Positions 29,301 through 41,000 of a DNA stretch of 64,000 nucleotides are shown piece by piece (the stretch's first letter is position 1; every line of letters begins with the position of its first letter). The stretch is from Sphagnum compactum. Its lineage: Eukaryota > Bryophyta > Sphagnopsida > Sphagnales. The stretch spans positions 19,768,213 through 19,832,212 of the forward strand of contig OZ234493.1 of the NCBI GenBank assembly GCA_965153455.1. Direction: 5' to 3'. The position numbers were made by a program, and so were the translations under genes. The notes below the pieces were generated by a model. The model was not told where the DNA came from. It worked only from the letters and a program-made list of their open reading frames with translations, and ran no database searches.

Positions 29301-29897
29301 GAGTTTCATATTTATATTTGAATGGGTTAATGATTATGTCAAAATGTTCATGCATCAAAGTATAGGATGCATGTAAACCTTTAAATTATATTTTTTTCAT
29401 ATTTAAAATTCTTATACATATATGTAAATTAGAATGTATGTTTTCCCCTAGTTTGCTTAAAGCATCATGGACAAGTTTTTTATTATGAATGTTCATGATG
29501 CCACACCAAAAAACACCAAAAATAACACCTAATTTTGTTTCCCATTTTCTTTTCACTAGTAAGGATGTGTCCCTAATCTACTAGGAGTTTCACTAACCAT
29601 TTAGGTGAAATCATTGCTAATTTGTAATTTAGAAATCTACTAAATTCACCAAACACCTAGTGATTGGTGACAAGTTGGAATGAACAAGGGAATTCACTAA
29701 GAATTAATCAATTTAGAAACTACCACATGGTATTTAGTCGAAATGTCATTTCACATCTATGTGCATGTGTGTTTTTATTTTCCCTAACCTACTTACACAC
29801 ACGTTTCTTCTAATTTGTTTATAAATTTTCTTTGGGTGAATGGAATTGGTAGAAGTTTTATAATGAGCTCAAGTACATTGTGAGCATTGGAGTCACA

Positions 29898-30041
29898 ATG
29901 GCTAGCACAGCCATCGTCGTGAACCAAGAGTTGACGAAGTCGAAAGTCGAAGGCGTGGCAATGGAGGTGGCCCGAATGGGCCACCGGATTGACCATATGG
30001 ACAAGAAGTTCAAGCGAATGGAAAAAAAGATGGAAGAATAG
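29898..30041 (+). CDS. 47-residue coiled-coil ORF (doubtful)
   Basis: ATG to TAG gives MASTAIVVNQELTKSKVEGV and a charged helix ending DHMDKKFKRMEKKMEE. Base composition is distinctly GC-richer than the surrounding desert. The DHMDKKF(K/N)RME stretch is partly repeated twice just downstream (about 30150-30225), so it may be a fragment of a mobile element or captured gene, not a functional gene. Confidence 0.3.
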   Translation: MASTAIVVNQELTKSKVEGVAMEVARMGHRIDHMDKKFKRMEKKMEE

Positions 30042-30054
30042 TTGATTCAAATAT

Positions 30055-30345
30055 TTGGTATTAATTCTTGGCCCTAGAGTCGTCGGTGTCGATGACGAAT
30101 TGTTGTTGCCACCCCCAAAAGTAAGTTTTTAAACCAATTTTCAACTTCAAGCAATGACCATATGGACAAGAAATTCAACCGAATGGAAACAAAGATGGAC
30201 ACGAAGTTCAACCGAATGGAAACAATATTTGGTATTAATTCTTGGCCCTAGAGTCATTGGTGTTGGTGACGAATTACTTTTGCCAACCCCAAAAGTAAGT
30301 TTTTAAACCAATTTTCCAACTTCAAGCAATGAGATCTTTTGCACT
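30055..30345 (+). repeat. direct duplication, ~175-bp spacing
   Basis: Sequence from GGTATTAATTCTTGGCCCTA through CCCAAAAGTAAGTTTTTAAA to TTCAAGCAATGA is present twice, beginning at about 30057 and 30230. The copies are separated by short repeats of the preceding coding-like sequence. Confidence 0.7.
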
Positions 30346-30479
30346 CTAGAGTAAGTTTTTGTACTGATTTGAGATTTTAAATATTATATTTAATATTAAT
30401 TCGAATTTTTCAATTTATATTCTTCATAAAAATAACATATATACATACGGTCGACATACAACGCAATGAAAAAAAAATT

Positions 30480-31000
30480 AAGTTGAATTTTAAAGATTTT
30501 ACCAAGATGTACACATCTTTAATAATTTTAAGTAAAAAACCTATTCAATTTTACTGAAAATGCATTTCAATCTTGCAATTGAATACATTTCAACAATGAT
30601 GTCTTGAAGATTTTTCCTTTTTTAAAACCATTACTATCTTTCTCATATTTTGTCCAAATGAAAAACTTTAAATTTCATTTCAGAAGATTTTTCCAAAATG
30701 TACAAATCTTTAACATTTTCAAGAAAAAAAATATTTAATTTGACTGAAAATACATTTGAAACTTGCAATTTAATGCATTTCAACAATGGTCTTTCGAAGT
30801 TTTTCTTTTCTTTAATCATTTTTTTTTCATACTTTGTCCAAATGAAAAAAATTAAATTTCAATACATATATATCCAAGATTTACACACATAAAAATATTT
30901 TAAGAAAATAAAAATTGATTAATTGACTGAAAATGCATTTAATTTTTTTATTTAATACATTTCAACAATATGTTTTTAAGATTGTATTTTTTCAAATAAC
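30480..31000 (+). repeat. tandem repeat, ~185-bp unit, about three copies
   Basis: TTGACTGAAAATGCATTT-like cores at about 30549, 30739 and 30921 are each followed by AATACATTTCAACAATG, then TTTGTCCAAATGAAAAA. The unit length differs from the ~160-bp array 1.5 kb upstream. Confidence 0.65.
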
Positions 31001-32429
31001 ATAATTTGTCAATGAGTTTATTTTTAAAACCCAATGGTTTTTTCCCAAATATTTGATTTTTGATCATGATTTATAATATTAGATTGCATCTCTTCACATT
31101 TTAAATGTATATTAATCAATATAAATTATATAAAACTTTTATTATATTAATCATAATTATTTAATAATTTAATTAAATGTGTAATATTTGAGTTATTATA
31201 CACATAATAAATTTTTTTTAAATGCTTTGTAATGTTATATAAAATATTAACATTATATGTAAACTTCATAATTATTAGTTTATACACATGTAATGTTTTT
31301 AGTATTGTAATTTATTAAAGTTTATTTTGAGGAATATTTTCATCTAATTTTTTGGAAAGGTTTTTTTTATTCATGAAAATAATTTTAATACAAATTGTAA
31401 CATGTTTTGAAAGTTCTATGAATATCAAATCTTTTAATAAATTAATAAATACTTAAATTCAAAAAATGTCATATTTCTACTGATTTATAAATAATTTGAA
31501 TAAAAAAAAAACGAACCTTAATGAATTAGGTGTAAATGATTTCACCAATGGTGAAATTGCATTAAGCTAAAACACTAGCTAGTGAATTCAATTCACTTTT
31601 AAGGTCTTTTAATGAAATGGGTTAGTGAATTGTATTCATGTTTCTTAGTAGTGCTTGGTGTATGAAAAAATAATTTACGTACAATAGATGTATTTCCTAA
31701 AGAAGAGAAAGGAAAGGGCACTTCATGCACAAATCATAACTATTAAGCAATTTTTGTCTTCCTTCTGTGGGTGGATAGAGCATATACGTATATAAAATGT
31801 TGGACCATGGGAATTGTAAGATAATGTTCAACACAATGTTCGTGCAAACTAATTATAGTAATTGTGAAATGTGGTCCCAAGCAACATGAACATTAACATC
31901 AACTCTTAAATGTTTAAATCTAAATATAGTGAAGTCAAGAATTATTATAATCCAGCAACATTGAGATGTTGCATGCACAAAATATACAATAATGGTTCAT
32001 TCCATGATCACATCTTAATTCTTGGTCTTGTCAAACTTCCAACAATGAAATTGAATTGTCAACCCATGCTTAACAATTGAATTGTCACAATTATGATAAG
32101 GAAATATTTGTATTTTTGAAAATGCTGTTTTCATAGCATGTCATGATTCCCCACGGCATTGAAGGAACTGTCACAATGATAAAGGCCAATACAAACTAGC
32201 ACATCACTTGGTCACATTATTCTCCACATGTAGTCACAATGCAAGTTCCAATTGCCACCAAATGAAAAGTTTGAAAATTCTTGAGAACAAATTTGTTCAC
32301 TATATATCTTAGCTTCTATTATATAACAATTATGTAGGTGAAAATATATGAACAATATGCTTTAATTTTACTTTTCTACAATGTATGCCATACTTTGTGC
32401 AAGGTCCTCCCAGCACACACATTCGAAAC
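31001..32429. other. AT-rich non-coding sequence
   Basis: Nothing gene-like. Very AT-rich to about 31500, then moderate. No repeat larger than short A/T motifs was noticed. Confidence 0.4.
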
Positions 32430-32640
32430 TTTTCAACGATGACAACATACCTATATGACTAGACATGCTCTAACTGAAAAGAACCATAATTAACTAGTGA
32501 AAAGAATGACTATTGGCATCACCAATAATCCATGCAAGAACAAACACCACCATCATAGCAATGAAATCAATTGACATCCCTAGCTATAATTATTCTCCCC
32601 ACAATCTTGGTAATGAACTATGTACGACTAATGTTTATCA
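32430..32640 (-). pseudogene. decayed tail of a PPR-DYW gene
   Basis: The minus strand reads FITKIVGRIIIARDVN, stop, FHCYDGGVCSCMDYW, stop (TGA at 32519-32521). It aligns with the intact end of the PPR gene at 45342 ([20 protein letters not shown] and on to CSCKDYW). Similarity continues about 80 bases past the stop into the 3' flank of both, so this is a duplicated genomic piece, not a convergent domain. Upstream of about 32640 the match ends, so only the last ~35 codons remain. Confidence 0.8.
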
Positions 32641-32749
32641 TTACATATGACTTATCATTATAATGAAAGATCATAAGAATATATGCAGTAGAATGTATTG
32701 CACCCAATAAAACTTATACTTTGTTTATTATAAAATTTAGTGTCAATTG

Positions 32750-33712
32750 TTACACTCGACAATATGAGACATTACATATGCTCTCCATTTCCATCACGCC
32801 TAACAAGACTTCTTGCTCCTTGAAGACGTGATCATCTTTCAACGTGCAAAGGTGGGACATAACATGATTGACATGCATTTTCACATTATAGCATTGCACA
32901 AAAACTTCCTCAAGTTTACTACCTTGACCCACCTTGGAAAGTCGATTCAAAGTTCTTTCTGCCTCAAACTCGTAGGATGAAAGCTCATCTCTGTTTTTAG
33001 GTGTCACAAGCCAGATACCAACAAAGGTTGGTTTGACTAATTCATGCATCCCACTACCCAGATATTTGTATCATTCTTTGAGGTCTTCTAAAACTTTGGC
33101 TGTCAAAGGTGGACTGAAAAATCGATACTTAAATGAAAAGGATTTGACCACACTTAAATCATGACATTGAAAACATTTCAACACATTCAAACCAAAATTT
33201 TCAGATGTTTCTTCATCCACGACAATTTCTCCATTGTTTGTTGTCTTGTTTGCACTCCCTATGAATTGAATGAAGGTTTTGAAACCTCTTTGAACTTGTG
33301 CCCCACATTGTAGTGTAAAGTTGTTTGAGTGTGTATAAGTGGTGTTGGCACTTGTCTTTGTTTATTTGAAGGTCTCCTTTAATCTAAAGCTTGCATAATC
33401 AAGTTTAAATACTCCAATATTTTTCAAAAAAACTATTATGGGAACCTGATACCATCCAAATGAATCACTCATTGTATTTATTGGTGCAACCTCCCCAATA
33501 TCAAATGTTGTTGTGGTAATGTGTATCTTTTTGTCATAGATGACTCCATCCATGTTTAACTTATAGTTGAAGTTGAACACAAGGGTGAGATCTATTGACA
33601 TATTGCCCAATTCTTGTGGTATGCATTTGGGATCAAATGAACCTCCGAGACCAAGGCGAACAATTACTCGATGTAACTTCCCAATGATTTTGTGATGGTT
33701 GACTTTGTGTGA
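32750..33712 (-). pseudogene. unidentified pseudogene, one frame with two internal stops
   Basis: A single minus-strand frame spans about 320 codons, from after a TAG near 33713 to the end at 32750. It is interrupted only by TAA 33362-33364 and TGA 33071-33073. It reads KIIGKLHRVIVRLGLGGSFD, IDLTLVFNFNYKLNMDGVIY, SDSFGWYQVPIIVFLKNIGV, VVKSFSFKYRFFSPPLTAKV and ELSSYEFEAERTLNRLSKVG. Such a long frame in AT-rich DNA implies former coding sequence. I do not recognise the family. It lies beside the PPR-DYW fragment. Confidence 0.5.
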
Positions 33713-34617
33713 CTATTTTTTAGGAGGCAAAATCCCATCATTATCATCACCATCAATGGTGGAGTTTTGCCATCCTTGTAAACAAGTAGTTCATGAACAA
33801 TGATATAATTGATTGAATGTTGGATGCACCCCCAATATTTTGTTTTGTACCATTCACTCTTCCGCTATTGGATCCTACTCTTCCATCCCCATCACATTGC
33901 TTATCCATGATAACATCCGTGACCTTCTACAACAATAAATATCGAGCATACAAGGGCAATCACTTTTTGGTTCAACATCTATGGAAAGGACATGAGTTGT
34001 TTGGGATTGATGCAACAAACTTACACCATATTTTGTTGCACTTTGTTCTATTGTCAAACACTCAATGTTTCGAGTTTTTTCAAGTTTTTTTCCTTCTTTA
34101 TTGACCCAACAATGTTTACTATGTTAAGATTGTGATATCATTACTTGTTAACTAATAACTCTTTGCAAGGTTAAGGTTGAATCTAAATTGTTTGTGAACA
34201 TCCAAGTACAGATTTTAGATGTTTGAAATGTTTTGTCATGTGGAGTTGATGCACATTAACATCATTAACACATACCTTAAAAAAAAATCTCCATTTGTTC
34301 CCAAACTTCACCCTTTGTCTTCAAAAATGTTAGTTGCATTATCCATTCTAAAATGTACATTTTCCAATGACACAATCTTGTTTGTGGTGATTACAAAATT
34401 TGAATGCCTTCAAGGGCCATATGAATTTACCAAAAACCCTTCCATCCCATGCACCAATTTTCCCACTTAAATTAATACATCTTCTATCAATGACATTGGG
34501 TACAAAGTCCCTACCTATTTACCTATGCTACATACCCACCTACATACCTAGTTGCCTAGATAATATGAGGTGTAAATAGGAAGGTTTACAAGATAGGTAA
34601 CCAAAGTGGAACCTACC
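33713..34617. other. non-coding or fully decayed sequence
   Basis: Several short open frames on both strands but none that I can relate to a protein. It may hold the rest of the preceding pseudogene. Confidence 0.3.
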
Positions 34618-35310
34618 TTGATGACTTAGTTTGTGGTTCCAAACAATGTTGGGCAATTATTGGAGTTTTTATAACTTCCCATTCCAATTTTTTGATTTAT
34701 TTCAAAATCAAAGAACCTTCAATTTTATAATTAAAAAAAATTAAAGAATTGGTGGTTTTTACTAAATAACCAAAAATCATATAGAAGGTTATTTGATTAG
34801 ATTTTAGAATTTTTTTAAAAAGGTGGTTGTATACCATAAATGCTTCCCAAATTTTTGAAAATTGTGCTGTAATATATGACCAATAATTTTATTTTTGTGA
34901 GAATCATGATTATATATCTTTGAAATCATTCATTATTAGGTTTCATTTCTGATAACCACCCAACATTAGTTCCAACCACAACTAAGTCATAATGGGTTTC
35001 CAACGGACGATGCAATGGTGGGTACAAGTGGATTTTTCTCCCAAATTTTTTTTCATTTTTTTCAAAAAAAGTTCGAATATTTTTGAAATTTTTCTTCTGG
35101 TGTAAATTTGACTAATTTAGCAAATTTCTTGGATTTTTTTTGCCAAAATGTCAAGATCACAAAATTGTAGAGAAAAAACCCTAGTGGGTGGGTGGGTGTT
35201 GGATATGTAATCGTTTAAAACCCAAGAATTTCAAACCCAAAAAAACTCAATTTAAATTTGATGTTCGTCAACAAACCTAGAATTAAATAAATTGAAAACT
35301 AATGAAAAGT
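34618..35310 (+). repeat. AT-rich repeat family A, copy 2, with an embedded MITE-like fold-back
   Basis: Sequence 34621-34665 (GACTTAGTTTGTGGTTCC and on to TTGGGC) is the approximate inverse of 34960-34993 (GTTCCAACCACAACTAAGTC). This makes a ~375-bp unit with ~40-bp terminal inverted repeats. The rest, including TGGTGTAAATTTGACTAATT near 35100 and GTGGGTGGGTGGGTG near 35190, is shared in reverse orientation with 48870-49180. Confidence 0.65.
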
Positions 35311-35426
35311 GAGCTCCAAAGTCCAGACTCCATACCCCCCAAAGTCTTATGATGATGACTCAGAGACTTCAGATGCAAATGCAACAGACAAAAATACCCA
35401 AAATCATAAAATAGGTATTTAGCTCA

Positions 35427-35560
35427 CCATCACAATGGAGAGAGATACATAATTAATTAAAATAAATGAAGATTTCATGTTGAAAATAAAATATTCCTGA
35501 ATATTCCAAATTTTTTTTAAAAAATCCAAAAGAAATTTTATTGAAAATAATATTCAAATT
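35427..35560 (+). repeat. repeat module B, copy 1
   Basis: CACCATCACAATGGAGAGAG followed by ATAATTAATTAAAAT, then AAAATATTCCTGAATATTCC. It matches 49498-49640 in the same orientation, although the neighbouring family A module is in opposite orientation there. Confidence 0.65.
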
Positions 35561-37960
35561 TAATTTTTTTGTTTCTAAACATCATTTATAATATTATTAT
35601 TTAAATTATATAATGAAATTATCAATATTTTTTACTTATTTTAATTTTAAAACATGATTTATTAATTTTGTTAAGTTTTTTTTGTTAAAAATTTGTGTTT
35701 AAATATTTAAAGTTGAATTTTCAATTTTATTTTTAAAATTAAAATAAATAATAAACAATGATTATAATCATTATATCAATATTATTTTATCTTTTTTTTT
35801 TCTCAATTTTGTGGTGTTTTTCAATACTATCCAGACACAAAAATTGCCATGTTTTGGTTATAGACCATATATGGATGTACAATTTGTGAAAATATTTTTA
35901 TATTTTGTTACAATTCTGGAACCCATTCTGAAATGAAATCATTTTTTATCAAAAAACTAAAAATTTAACTTAAAATTCCCTTTGTTGATGTTGATGGCAC
36001 CTTTTTATGTTTGCAAAATGGTATAAATTCACCAAAAAAAAAATTTGATTACATCATTAATATGTTTTAAAAAATTTCAAAAAAATTGGATAAGGTTTAT
36101 TATGATCTGAAAGATTAAACTTAAAATGTTCAAATAAATTTCATGTTCGAATTGTTTATGTGTTTAAAGTTGAAATTATTAGAATTACTTTTATTTTTTA
36201 TTTATTAGAAGTAATTTTTTTTCTTTCAATTTTTTATTTTTTATTTTTTGGCAGTTTTTTGTTCTTTACATTTTTCCACGAATTTGCATTACTATTTCCA
36301 TTTTTTTCCCAAGAAGAATTGCCAAATTAAAAAATTTTGAAACAAAAAAAATAAAATGTTGACTTGGGGGAGGGGGGGGGGGGGCAAGGTAATTCAACTA
36401 TTTTTGTGTGTGTGTGTGTGTGTATTGACAAAAATAAAAACTTGACATTCTACAAAAAAATGGACATATTTTATGTAATAAAATAACATTGTTATTGAAT
36501 GCATTCTTGAAGTCACATTGAATTTACAAAAATTGTAGGTCAATTTAAACAAAATTATATTTGTTGATTTGTTCATGACATGCTATTTTAAGTGATTTTT
36601 TAAACCTTTTAAATTGAATATTTATAATTATTATTTTTTTGAATATATTATTGAATAAGCTTCAAGATCATGTCTTCATGTGTAGCATTTCAATAAATTT
36701 TGAAAAAAAAACATATGTTAAAATTTGAATTTTTAAAATAATTTGTGACAAATATAATAAAATTAAACTTTTTCCCTTTTGTAAATAAGGTCTTGAAGTA
36801 GTTTGGTGGTTACACTAGTGTTGGGTGGGTATCACAAATACCCCTAAACATCACCCAAGCATCCTAAACCTAATCCCTGTAAGGTATCACCATGAATGAT
36901 ACCCTAACTGAAAATTAAATTATCGATTTTCACTTATGTGAGAACTAGATGTGAGAACTAGTTTTTTAAAAAAGAACCAAAAAAATCTAAGAATTGAGTA
37001 AGGTCTACCTTTTACTTAGGTCAAGGTCTCAAGGTTTAGCCACCATCAAAAATTAGTACAAGCAATGAGAAAAAAATTATAAGCATCAAACTTAATTATG
37101 TTTCTATGCAAAATGGGACAACATTTTACTTACTACATCTTGTTGAACCATGGGTTTGAACTTTGGAGGTATGGTGTACTTTCATCACAAGACCCACATC
37201 AAAATTTGCCTATCAAGTCTAATTTGCCTTGGGAGATGGGAGATCCAAAGGAGGGCAAATATTTGGTGGTAGGTACTTATTAATGGTAGGCTAGGTCAAA
37301 TGGTAATGATGTTTAGAAAGTTTATTTTAAATGATGATTTATATTTAAAATCTTTCAAAAACCTTGAAAGGTGCAAACTTTTTAAGGTGTACCAAAATCT
37401 TGGCACAACATCACCCTTTTTTATCTTTTTTATCTAGTCCTTTTTTATCATGTAAAAACACATTTATGGATGATTATGATGGATTCTATAATTGTAATAG
37501 TTTAAAATATAATCCTTCTAAAATTTTTGACAACTTTTGATTCATTATTTTTTATAAAGATCAAAATATAAGGTAAAAAGGATTGCAGTAAGGACTAGGC
37601 CCTTTTCGTCCCGTGGGGTGCACCTTAAAGGATTTTCACCCTGAACCAAAGGTCCTTTGATTTTGAATTCTTTCAAAAAGCTAAAGTTATTGTTTACAAA
37701 AAATCAAATCAATAAATTTTTTTTAATTTTTTAATTTTTTCAATTTAAAAATATAAAGTAATACATGGTTTGTGATGATTGGTGAAGGATAATCGACTAT
37801 TCTCAAATTTTCGAAAACTGGCATTGTGAAAATTAGTTTAAATTTTTTTTAGAAATGTTGATACCCTTGTTTGGCATAGAAGTTTTATAAAAAAAAAATT
37901 GGGGAAAATTAAACCCTTTTATAAATTATTTTGTGAAAATCAGACCAAATGGGTATCATA
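35561..37960. other. AT-rich desert
   Basis: Besides the G/GT tract no gene is seen. A B-box-like CAAAGTTCAAACCCATGG on the minus strand (around 37145-37165) hints at another tRNA-derived SINE, but no clear A box was found. Confidence 0.35.
36364..36424 (+). repeat. poly-G run and (GT)n microsatellite
   Basis: An almost pure G tract, broken by one A, at about 36366-36384 is followed 20 bases later by (TG)n at about 36405-36424. The G tract could form a quadruplex, or its length could be a sequencing artefact. Confidence 0.7.
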
Positions 37961-37964
37961 AAAT

Positions 37965-38055
37965 TGTGATAACCGCTCAACATTGGTTAAAACCTTGGTG
38001 CATTTCCTTACGGTCTTTGGTTCAAACCTTGATGGATGCGTGCACCAAGGTAACT
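37965..38055 (+). mobile_element. probable tRNA-derived SINE head
   Basis: CTCAACATTGGTTAAAACCT (37976 onward) resembles an RNA polymerase III A box, and GGTTCAAACC (38019-38028) a B box about 40 bases downstream, as in plant SINEs. ACCTTGGTGCA at 37992-38002 also pairs perfectly with TGCACCAAGGT at 38041-38051. The 3' end and duplication were not determined. Confidence 0.4.
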
Positions 38056-41000
38056 TGTACAAATGTAGTATACAAAATCATATTTTATTAATTAATTATG
38101 ATATAAATTTTTTATGTATGTACTTATATAGTATTAAGCTTAATTTTTAGAAATATTACAATAATTTTTTTAAATGATGTCAAAATAGGATAAACTTTGT
38201 GTAATCTTATTAACACCCACAATTGATGGGACAATGCCATGCATCACCACGATTTTTGCCCCATTAAAGTTTTGAAACTTGTGTTTCATTGTGACAAGAT
38301 TAGTGGATACTAACAAGGCTTTGGATTCTTGAATTTATATTGCGTGTGCCATTATTGACTTTTAATGAATTGTTCAAAATGACAACCAATGGTTTGTAGA
38401 TGGACTTGGCTCCTTGAATGGATTTTGAGGGTGAAACGCATGTCACATAACACCATCTCCCAAACAAAAACACTATAACATGATTGCCAAGACAAATCCC
38501 ATGGATGATTTGTGAGATTTTGTATGAATTGAATAAAATCATATGATATGATATTTGGAGGATGATAATACCAAAATATAAAACTTCAAAAAATAAACTC
38601 CACAAATCGTGATAAGCCCCTTTTTCTTAATAGTATTTGAAAAAAAATCATGAACTTTGGATAGTACTTGTGCAAAGCCTAAGATTTTGAAATAACATCT
38701 ATACCTCGTACGATTGTTGGGAAAGTTTCATGTTATTTCTTTCTTTAAATGCTTGTGATTCTAGAGGATATGTCCAAGTGCAATTAGTTCACATAAGTTC
38801 ACATAGATTGGATTTTCAAGTTCCATTTTACTTGTTTGCATGTATATTCAGATGGACACATGCATTCAAATGAGAGATCTCATATCCTTAGATTTGATGC
38901 CAATTTATGTCATTTAGTATGGTGAATACTTGCGTTGATAATTTTCATTCTATGTTATTTTGGTAATATTTGCATTGGTTGCAAAAACCTTGAAGAATCC
39001 ATCATCACAAAACAATTTCAATACTTGTCCTTTTTTGATACACAAAAGTTGAACTAAATTCATCAATCAATCAAAGAATAAAATTCAAAACCTTTAAAAT
39101 ATGGGAAAGTTCCAATATTGATTAGGTTTTCAAATATTTTAATCCATGCAATGTAATTCATTTCAGTTCTTTAAATAATAAGGGAAAATATTTTATGATT
39201 CATATTTGTCAAAAAGTTAAACATGACTCAAATATAAAGTCTAATCAACAATCATCTCTAGATTCCAAAAGTAATCCATTGTCCCTTCTTATTATAATCC
39301 AATAAATTGCTTTAACAACAATAGACATGATTTTTTTAAAGTAATCTTGTGTTTTTTTATTCAAGTTCAATAGTGTTCTAAAACCCCCAAAATGGACTTG
39401 GCACAAACAATGTAATCTTGTTATAATTCTTTTTGGACATAAAATATATCCTCCAATTTTCACCATTTTAATGTTGAGTTGACAAGAGGTGGAAAGGGCA
39501 TTTATTCTAAAGGCAAAGTTATTATCAAATAATCACAAAAGCATCAAGACAATAAAGCTTAGTGGCCTTTAGGACATGTGACCATTATTCCTTATTTAAT
39601 TTGCTTAAATGGGGGCACAAATGGCTTTTATGGTAAAATGGAAGGAATGGATATTGAACATAAAATTAGGTACTAGTGTTCTTATAGAAATATAATGCCT
39701 TATTGCTTTATTCGATGTCCAAACTATCAACATTTTTTCAAACATAAAATCCAAAAAAAAAGACTTCCCTAAATTACTTTCCCTAAACTAAAAGGAAAAG
39801 TCATATGGTCCCTAGCTGTAAAACTTCAGATGATTAGGTACTTCTCCAACATTAGGACTCTTTGCAAGATCCTTCAAGCCTTTCTAGAAAGCAAGCGCAA
39901 CTATATTTGTTTGTGCCACTATATCTCTCTCCTATCATCCTAAACATGTAATAGAAATTTAATTACACGTTGAGTTTTTGCAATTGTTTCTGCAATCCAT
40001 GTTCGCATAATTGTAGAAACTCAACAGGTACTCGCAGACCATCCATAGCTCTTCCATACCATTAAATTATTAGGGCACAAATGGCAATGGCTATTCCATC
40101 CAATTTTCTTCCATTGTTTCATTATCAGAACTTGCCATCCTTAAATCTCCATATCATCAATATCATAAATTAATCAACTCAAGAAAAAAACTAGCAAATT
40201 ACTTGGACATGCATGGCATACTTGTACATATGCAAAGATTTCCAAAGCCACAACACAAGCCGCAGTTCATAACCAAGATCCTATTTGTTGTTGTTGCCAT
40301 AATGTTAATTTTAGATTCAATTCCATTTTTTTTGTGAATATTAGGTTAAACAACAAATCTTTGTTTCATCTTTGTCTTTTTTATGTTATGGCAAGTTACA
40401 ATCAGGTTTGGTGTTTTTGGATTAAGCAGAACAGAAATATCTAGTACTTTGAAAAGACTCAACACAATGGAAAAGTCAAGTGGGCTTTTTTCTTTGACCC
40501 TGATGGTATGTCTCAAAACGCATTGTTTTGTGTACAAAAGGAAATGGTCCAACCCATAACATAATAAACAAGTTTTTTTGTTGGAATCATTTTACTACAT
40601 TCCTCCAAGTTCTCAGTTAAAACTCAGTTAAACTCAATCTCAACACCTGATCCATCATTACAAGTTGGTGTGATACAACTACTTAGAATCTACCACTTGC
40701 TTTATGCAGTTGTTGTTCTTTGCACAATTTGCAATGTTTCCAACAAGTTTAAAGAACCAAAGAATGTTTCAATGGTTAATTTATTTTGTGTCATTGGATG
40801 AGGATGGCGGGAAATGGTGAGAAAGGTTGATAGTTGTTCCTTGGATAAATTTGAGTTGATGGTGTGGTGTGTCATGTGGATGGGGATTGATTGAATGTCA
40901 TTCTCCTAAATTTGTTGTGGAAATTAAGTTGTAGTTCATGTGATCAATGTATTACAAAGAATAGTTTAGAGATAGGAAATTGGCATGTTCCATCTTAAAG

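Noticed and set aside
29462-29502. GCATCATG/CATGATGC hairpin as a regulatory site
   Set aside because: Eight-base palindromes of this kind are expected by chance in this length of AT-rich sequence, and no gene is near.
28198-31000. CRISPR-like regular spacing of repeats
   Set aside because: Units are degenerate, contiguous and without unique spacers, and the DNA is plant nuclear.
38300-38605. Fragment of a copia retrotransposon
   Set aside because: The open frame looked pol-like at first, but no integrase or reverse transcriptase motif could be found in any frame.
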